From positions 1 through 27,036 of the forward strand of contig NZ_DIUM01000032.1 in assembly GCF_002423035.1 (NCBI RefSeq): a DNA stretch of 27,036 nucleotides. Reading direction: 5' to 3'. Every line of letters begins with the position of its first letter. Within the stretch, counting starts at the first letter, position 1. Made by a program: the position numbers and the translations under genes. The DNA comes from Thiocapsa sp. UBA6158. GTDB lineage: Bacteria > Pseudomonadota > Gammaproteobacteria > Chromatiales > Chromatiaceae. Below are positions 23,032-27,036 of this stretch, in pieces. A model generated the notes under the pieces. That model was not told the DNA's origin. It saw only the letters and a list, made by a program, of their open reading frames with translations, and did no database searches.

Positions 23032-23361
23032 TCAAGCATGAGCTTGGTGTTCCGGTTCGACCGACAGCCGCATACCCATTGTTTTCAGCACGGCAAGCAA
23101 CGTTTTCAGTGTCGGGTTGCCCTTGGGTGACAGGGAGCGGTACAACGACTCCCGGCTGATGCCGGCCTCGGCCGCCACCGCCCCCAAGCCGCCATGGGCT
23201 TCCGCCACGGTGCGGAGCGCCAAGAGACCGGCGGCTCGCTCGTCGGGATCGTCGAGTGACTCCATCGCTGCTTTCAGGTACGCGACCGCCAGTTCCCGGT
23301 CGGCGCGCAGTTCGGCGATCTCGCGCTCATGGTGTGAGACCAGGCCTTTCAATTGACTCAT
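23032..23361 (-). CDS. HigA-like addiction-module antitoxin
   Basis: The 109-residue protein from ATG 23361 starts MSQLKGLVSHHEREIAELRA and contains YLKAAMESLDDPDERAAGLL and ALRTVAEAHGGLGAVAAEAG, then ISRESLYRSLSPKGNPTLKT, a helix-turn-helix typical of the antidote family that pairs with RelE/HigB-like toxins (TIGR02684 style). It neutralises the toxin and represses the operon by binding its promoter. The start codon overlaps the stop of the toxin as ACATGAG. The toxin gene is frameshifted, so this intact antitoxin no longer has a full-length partner here unless the frameshift is a sequencing error. Confidence 0.92.
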   Translation of the reverse strand: MSQLKGLVSHHEREIAELRADRELAVAYLKAAMESLDDPDERAAGLLALRTVAEAHGGLGAVAAEAGISRESLYRSLSPKGNPTLKTLLAVLKTMGMRLSVEPEHQAHA

Positions 23362-23682
23362 GTTTGTCTCCGTTTCCACTCTGACCACAGCGTCTTGGCG
23401 CGCTTGATGTCCGATACCTGGGAACTTTTGTCTCCGCCGCACAAGAGCAGGACAACCGATGCTCCGTAGCGGCCACAGTACACGCGGTATCCGGCACCTA
23501 CGTGCACACGCAACTCGATGACACCTTCACCGACCGGCTCGCTGTCGCCGAAGTTACCGCGACTGCACTTGCCGCAAACGAACGCGAATCCGTGCTTGTG
23601 CCACCCTATCGCGCACGCCGTCCAACCATTCCGTGAATGGTTCGCGGCCGTCCTCGCGCTGATACCGAAAGAGCTCTATCAT
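23358..23682 (-). pseudogene. HigB/RelE-like toxin with a +1 frameshift
   Basis: From ATG 23682 the frame reads MIELFRYQREDGREPFTEWL, DGVRDRVAQARIRVRLRQVQ and then stops soon after at a TAA. In the next frame the toxin continues GNFGDSEPVGEGVIELRVHV, GAGYRVYCGRYGASVVLLLC and GGDKSSQVSDIKRAKTLWSE, ending with the TGA that overlaps the antitoxin start. Removing one C at about 23560 (in GTCGCGGTAAC, minus strand) would restore a 107-residue toxin of normal length. The order toxin-antitoxin with overlap is that of HigBA-type modules. Either the toxin is inactivated or the base call is wrong. Confidence 0.88.
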
Positions 23683-23821
23683 GGGCACCAGTGTAACTTA
23701 AAAGCTACTTCTGCGCAGTGCAAAAAGACCTTGGAGCGCAAGACGGGGCCGGCATGCGCCCGGGCTGCGGCGATCCGCGCGGCCCAGGCTGTTGGATGGG
23801 GTACCTTTCGGCTTCATCTCG

Positions 23822-23998
23822 CTACGCATTGGCCCAAGGCAGCCTCCCGATGCTCAGCGGTCCGTCGTGATGGCGCTCGGCGAGGAAGGTGGCGAAATCG
23901 GTGAGCAGCCCGGGGAGCGGGCGTAGCTCGAAGCCGAGCTGACGGCGTTCGGACAGATAGTCGTCGACGCGCTGCTGAAGAGGGATGGCCGTGCTCAT
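23822..23998 (-). pseudogene. Truncated second tyrosine recombinase (58 residues)
   Basis: The frame from ATG 23998 reads MSTAIPLQQRVDDYLSERRQ, LGFELRPLPGLLTDFATFLA and ERHHDGPLSIG and stops at a TAG (23822-23824). This is the N-terminal start of a second site-specific tyrosine recombinase of the kind found in recombinase pairs or trios (RIT-type elements). The catalytic domain is missing; the frame beyond the TAG is not family-like. The ATG overlaps the stop of the first recombinase by the CATGA junction, typical of these tightly coupled genes. Confidence 0.75.
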
Positions 23999-24957
23999 GA
24001 CACACTCCCCGGCCAGGGCAGCGCAACGCCGATCAGATGCGGCGTGTCGAGCTTGGCGTAGATCTGCGTGGTTCGCAGCGAGCGGTGGCGCAGCAGATCG
24101 GCGATCTCCTTGAGAGAGCTGCCTCGCTCCAGGAGATCCGCCGCAAAGGTGTGGCGCAGCACATGCGCGCCGGAGTACGGCAGCCCGCTGCGACGCAAGG
24201 CGCGGGTGATCACCTTCTGGACGGCAGTCGAGGTCACTGGGCGATCGTACGGCTTGAGCGCACCGACAAAGACCGCCGCGCCGGCACTCCCGGGGCGCTC
24301 ATGCATCAGATAGTCGGCCAGTGCCTCTCCGGTTTCGACCGGCAAAGGCAATACATCCTGTCGTCGCGACTTGGTGGCCCGCAGCGTGACCGTCCCGGCC
24401 TGCCAATCGATATCGCTGATCATCAAATGGGCGATCTCTCCCGCCCGCAGTCCCAGGTCCAGCGCGCAGCGTGCCATGGCATACCCACGTTTCGGCCAGC
24501 GTTGGACCGCTTGGCAGGCGTCGAGCAGGCGTGCGGCCTCCTCGCGCGAGAGCGCCTTCGGCAAGGGCGCCAGTGTCCAGTGCGCCGGGGAGGCGATGAC
24601 GGCGGTCAAGGGCTCAACCGCATCTCCTTGCGTGCTGCGATAGCGCAGATAGCGGCGCAGCCCGCCGGTCACGCTGTGAGCATGAGAGGGGGTGTGACGC
24701 GCGATCAATTCGTGGGTGAGAAACCGACGGATGTCGGACGGCTGGAGCGTAGCGATATCGACGTGATCGCCATCAAAATGTTGATGCAGCAACCGGCCCG
24801 CAATCCGTAAGTAGCCCTTTCGGGTGCCGGGTGCCAGGCCATGCACGTCACGCAGATGCGCGTCGTAACGTTGCAGTTCTGCGCCGATGGGATCGGAAGC
24901 GGAAGAGAGGGCCTGACGATCTGCCTTCGAGAGCGGAAGCTGTGTATCGTTGCTCAT
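23995..24957 (-). CDS. Site-specific tyrosine recombinase (RIT / phage-integrase type)
   Basis: The 320-residue protein has an N-terminal SAM-like core-binding domain (about 20-120: LQRYDAHLRDVHGLAPGTRK, IRRFLTHELIARHTPSHAHS) and a catalytic domain with ALDLGLRAGEIAHLMISDID (first Arg), LRATKSRRQDVLPL (Lys), GAHVLRHTFAADLLERG (HxxR) and DLLRHRSLRTTQIYAKLD (His and nucleophilic Tyr). All active-site residues are present, so it should be functional. It overlaps a truncated second recombinase downstream, an arrangement typical of RIT elements, which carry two or three recombinases in one operon. Direct repeats at 22835 and 25097 lie at its flanks. Confidence 0.93.
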   Translation of the reverse strand: MSNDTQLPLSKADRQALSSASDPIGAELQRYDAHLRDVHGLAPGTRKGYLRIAGRLLHQHFDGDHVDIATLQPSDIRRFLTHELIARHTPSHAHSVTGGLRRYLRYRSTQGDAVEPLTAVIASPAHWTLAPLPKALSREEAARLLDACQAVQRWPKRGYAMARCALDLGLRAGEIAHLMISDIDWQAGTVTLRATKSRRQDVLPLPVETGEALADYLMHERPGSAGAAVFVGALKPYDRPVTSTAVQKVITRALRRSGLPYSGAHVLRHTFAADLLERGSSLKEIADLLRHRSLRTTQIYAKLDTPHLIGVALPWPGSVS

Positions 24958-24965
24958 GCGAACCT

Positions 24966-24992
24966 CCTGACAAGTGGGCTGACCACTTCAGG
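24966..24992 (-). promoter_or_regulatory. Inverted repeat just upstream of the recombinase gene
   Basis: CCTGACAAGTGG and CCACTTCAGG are inverted copies separated by about 5 bases, with one unpaired base. The element starts 9 bp upstream of the recombinase start codon, overlapping the ribosome binding site (AGGAGG at 24963-24968, minus strand). It could be an operator or an mRNA hairpin limiting translation of the recombinase. Confidence 0.55.
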
Positions 24993-25096
24993 ACGTCGCA
25001 GCGATTATGTCGAGGATTCAATGCCCATCTTGCCCGCCAAGCCGCACCTTGCCTCACTCGGCACGCGCTTCACGATCGAAACTCTGCATAATCGCG

Positions 25097-25121
25097 AGCT
25101 TTGCATAAACGCGCGTTGCGG
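25097..25121 (+). repeat. 25-bp direct repeat, right copy (candidate attachment site)
   Basis: The copy matches the one at 22835-22859 except at one position (G for T at 25115). A further TGCATAATCGCG at 25085-25096 is an imperfect tandem of the TGCATAAACGCG inside the repeat, at a 17-bp offset, as binding sites for a recombinase might be arranged. Confidence 0.7.
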
Positions 25122-25151
25122 TCACCCACGACGCTGAGCCTGGGCGCGTGC

Positions 25152-25931
25152 TTACGCCGTTGAGCGACCGCCTGAGTTGGATAGCGTCTCCAGCAGGCGC
25201 GTCTTGCCTTTCCCGGACAGCCCCGTGAGCCGCACCATCCCGCCGGGCTCCCGGAGCCGGGCACGCAGACGCGCAATGCCGTCGCCGATCGCGAGTGGGC
25301 CGTCTTCGGGCTTGCTCAGATCCCGAAGCCGGGCGGTGTCGTCGCTCAGGTAGGGACTATCGGCGGCGGGGGCGCGGGACCAGTTTCCCCATGGCCGCCA
25401 ACCGGCTAGCGGTTGGCCGATCCGGTCCAAGACCCAGAGCACGACGCCGGGATAAGAGCGCACCCAAGTGGCCATGCGGGTCCGGTCATAGAAGTCGAGG
25501 TGCAGGGCGTCGCTGCCCGGGAGGTCGGCGACGGCGGCGCGCATGGCATCGCGTCTCTCCGTCCAAGCGGTCGCGATATCCTTGGTCACCAGGGCATCCT
25601 CCCCGGCGGCAATGGCCAGGGCGAGGAAGACCTGATCGTTGGGGTCCCGACACCCGGGGCCAGCCACCGCGACATCGGGGTTGGGGGCCGTCTCGGCAGA
25701 GGGGACGAAATCGGCCAGGAACTCTTCGATCTCCTCGCGCCCCAGGTGGAACTTGGGGGACGCCAGGACCCGCACCAGCGCGATGAGCGTCGCCCCGCAG
25801 GCCAGGGGCGTCAGGTGCCCGACCTGCCAGACCCGCCTGAGCCAACCCAGCCCACCCTCGCGAAAGAGCAGCGCCGATACCAGGGTGTTGGTGTCGAGGA
25901 CAATGCGCGGCGTCAACCGCGGCGGGCCCAT
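25152..25931 (-). pseudogene. Chimera: PIN toxin fused in frame to a P-loop NTPase fragment
   Basis: Residues 1-117 are a PIN-family toxin (PRIVLDTNTLVSALLF with the first aspartate, FHLGREEIEEFLADFV, CRDPNDQVFLALAIAAGEDA, LVTKD), lacking the last few residues of the fold. From about IATAWTERRDAM (25578 downward) it turns into an unrelated sequence, FYDRTRMATWVRSYPGVVLW, GWRPWGNWSR and MVRLTGLSGKGKTRL with a Walker A motif GLSGKGKT (237-244), and stops about 15 residues later. That second part looks like an internal slice of a large STAND-type NTPase of defence genes. The frame is intact across the joint. The AbrB antitoxin gene overlaps its start by 19 bp. Confidence 0.72.
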
Positions 25932-26134
25932 TGGATGGCCGCGCCGACATCGTCCTCCGCGATCCCGAGGTCTTCGAGCTTGGCGCGGACCTCGTCGGCC
26001 CGGCTCGGACGCAGGGGCACCAGGACGATGCGCCCACCCTCCTCGCGCACATTGAAATAGTCGACGCCCCGGGACTGCTCGACGACGGCCTTGGGCAGGG
26101 TCAACTGTTTCTTGGAGGTCTTCTTGGCGAGCAT
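25913..26134 (-). CDS. AbrB/SpoVT-type antitoxin
   Basis: The 73-residue protein starts MLAKKTSKKQLTLPKAVVEQ and has the swapped-hairpin AbrB fold segment SRGVDYFNVREEGGRIVLVP, followed by a short helical tail RADEVRAKLEDLGIAEDDVG and AIQWARRG that would wrap around a PIN toxin. The order antitoxin then toxin with a 19-bp overlap is standard for these type II modules. Because the partner PIN protein is fused to a foreign piece, the module may be inactive or altered, but the antitoxin itself is complete. AbrB-type antitoxins usually repress their own promoter. Confidence 0.9.
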   Translation of the reverse strand: MLAKKTSKKQLTLPKAVVEQSRGVDYFNVREEGGRIVLVPLRPSRADEVRAKLEDLGIAEDDVGAAIQWARRG

Positions 26135-26409
26135 GGCCAGGGGCGTCCAGTAAGAAACGAAGGAGTCATGATCGACCGCTTGGGCGCTTCAGGGAGCCAA
26201 TGTCCGGCCCGCGCCTGCCTGGTCGTGCAGCTCCAGCTTCGCAGCTCCGACGGATAGCGGATAGGAAACTCAACCACCTCCGCGAGCCCAAGCTGGTGTC
26301 GGGACGAGAGGCCGGCGAGGGCCGGACGGGTGGTCGAGGCGCACCCGAGACCGGCGCGCGTATCTCGCAGGTGTCGGAACGCGCTTCGGCGGGGTTTGGG
26401 AGGAGATTT
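26135..26409. other. Decayed region between antitoxin and DUF4338 remnant
   Basis: A long minus-strand frame stays open through this stretch (to about 26101), but the residues are not family-like after the N-terminal part described at 26410-26622. I see no supported gene. Confidence 0.4.
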
Positions 26410-26622
26410 CAGGCCCAGCAAGCCCACCCGGCAACTCATCAACTTCGGGCGACTCAGGGCGTCATGCCACCCGAGTGCCGCGCACACTCGCCGCGCCACC
26501 TCGGCGCGCAACGGCGGGTCGGCTTCCACGATCGCCCGCCGGATCACCTCCAGGGCGGCCTCAGTCAGCCCTCGTCCGCACAGCTTGCCAACGCATGCCT
26601 CGCCCATCTGCTCTTGCCCCAT
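26410..26622 (-). pseudogene. N-terminal remnant of a DUF4338 / DruA-type protein
   Basis: From ATG 26622 the frame reads GKLCGRGLTEAALEVIRRAI, PPLRAEVARRVCAALGW, then RPKLMSCRVGLLGLKSPP. The pattern (short helix, R-x-VCxxLGW, L-x-x-MSCRVxLLxL) is that of the N-terminal helical part of DUF4338 proteins, found both in the Druantia defence protein DruA and at the front of some transposases. The rest of the roughly 300-residue protein is not recoverable in any frame. I cannot tell whether the source was a defence gene or a transposase. Confidence 0.6.
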
Positions 26623-26704
26623 CGGTCGTGATGGGGGTCGATTTCAACAGTTTTACCGCCCTGTGTTCAGCTCTCGCGGTCCCAACGGGCGGGCTGAGAT
26701 GTGG

Positions 26705-27036
26705 TTAATAGTCAGACTCAAAACCGCTCGCTGCCTCGGATTTGAGGTGGACGGCCCTGGCGGTTTGCTTGATCGCCTCGAACAGGTCGTTGTCGAAATC
26801 GAGTCCCGTCATTTGCCAATGGTCACGCGGCTTGTAGAACTGGAATAGAAAGCGAATCGGCTCCTTTTCATGTTTGGCCAAGATGACGAGCGTGCGCAGG
26901 CTGGTGCCAAGACGATAGTCTGCCAGTGGGTCGCTCTTGATAAAGGCGCCTGCATGGGTGTTGATCTTGCTGAACTCGGCCTTCAGGCTGTCAAGATCAG
27001 CATCGCTTGGCGGGGCCTTGATCATCGGTTGGTCCA
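26705..27036 (-). CDS. Unknown protein, 5' end probably outside window
   Basis: The minus-strand frame is open from the window edge to a stop at 26705; the first ATG inside the window (27025) gives 106 residues, but the frame continues upstream of it (DQP before MIKAPPSDADL), so the start may lie outside. The sequence has LKAEFSKINTHAGAFIKSDP, YRLGTSLRTLVILAKHEKEP and RFLFQFYKPRDHWQMTGLDF, a soluble alpha-beta pattern. I do not recognise it; the FxFYKPxxxWxxxxxxxD stretch suggests a small conserved family of unknown function. Confidence 0.55.
   Translation of the reverse strand, partial: DQPMIKAPPSDADLDSLKAEFSKINTHAGAFIKSDPLADYRLGTSLRTLVILAKHEKEPIRFLFQFYKPRDHWQMTGLDFDNDLFEAIKQTARAVHLKSEAASGFESDY

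Noticed and set aside
1..27036. CRISPR arrays, tRNA and rRNA genes
   Set aside because: I found no regularly spaced direct repeats and no recognisable tRNA or rRNA segment.

Overview
The window is high-GC proteobacterial DNA. The gene order leuS-lptE-holA-proA-nadD-rsfS, followed by folA, apaH and apaG, is that of a gammaproteobacterial chromosome. The mix of genes and mobile debris would fit the Chromatiales / purple sulfur bacteria, but that placement is an inference from gene style; no photosynthesis or sulfur gene is present to confirm it.

Region 1 (1-9.6 kb) is core genome. It holds the 3' end of leucyl-tRNA synthetase, the LPS-assembly lipoprotein LptE, the DNA polymerase III delta subunit, proline synthesis (ProA), NAD synthesis (NadD), the ribosome silencing factor RsfS, a WYL-domain regulator, dihydrofolate reductase, ApaH and ApaG on the opposite strand, a 55-residue one-helix membrane protein, and a Gfo/Idh/MocA sugar dehydrogenase. 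Three gap-free copies of an 87-bp repeat sit at gene borders here (2490, 4705 and, inverted, 9592). A shrunken DUF29 gene lies beside the WYL gene.

Region 2 (9.6-19.6 kb) is a boundary and decay zone: an orphan Crp/Fnr DNA-binding domain, a collapsed IS630 transposase, an intact AAA ATPase with a PD-(D/E)XK nuclease tail, then a minus-strand run (DUF1810 protein, broken zinc ribbon, XRE regulator, 328-residue unknown protein, decapitated ImmA/IrrE peptidase), a PH-like membrane protein, a secreted protein, a chimeric radical-SAM remnant, an ABM monooxygenase, and an alpha/beta hydrolase interrupted by two in-frame TGA codons.

Region 3 (19.6-22.7 kb) is an intact plus-strand cassette: a PIN-like protein, then an operon of a 212-residue unknown protein, an XRE-ImmA/IrrE metallopeptidase and a SAM methyltransferase. 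A perfect 8+3+8 inverted repeat fills the spacer of the predicted promoter. This is the best candidate for an undescribed regulated system.

Region 4 (22.8-27.0 kb) is mobile and toxin-antitoxin DNA. Two nearly identical 25-bp direct repeats 2.26 kb apart bracket an intact antitoxin with a frameshifted HigB-like toxin and a tyrosine recombinase overlapping a truncated second one. Beyond lie an AbrB antitoxin with a PIN toxin fused in frame to a piece of a large NTPase, a DUF4338/DruA-type remnant, and an unknown gene running off the window. The recurring theme of regions 2 and 4 is deletion that leaves in-frame joints between unrelated gene fragments.
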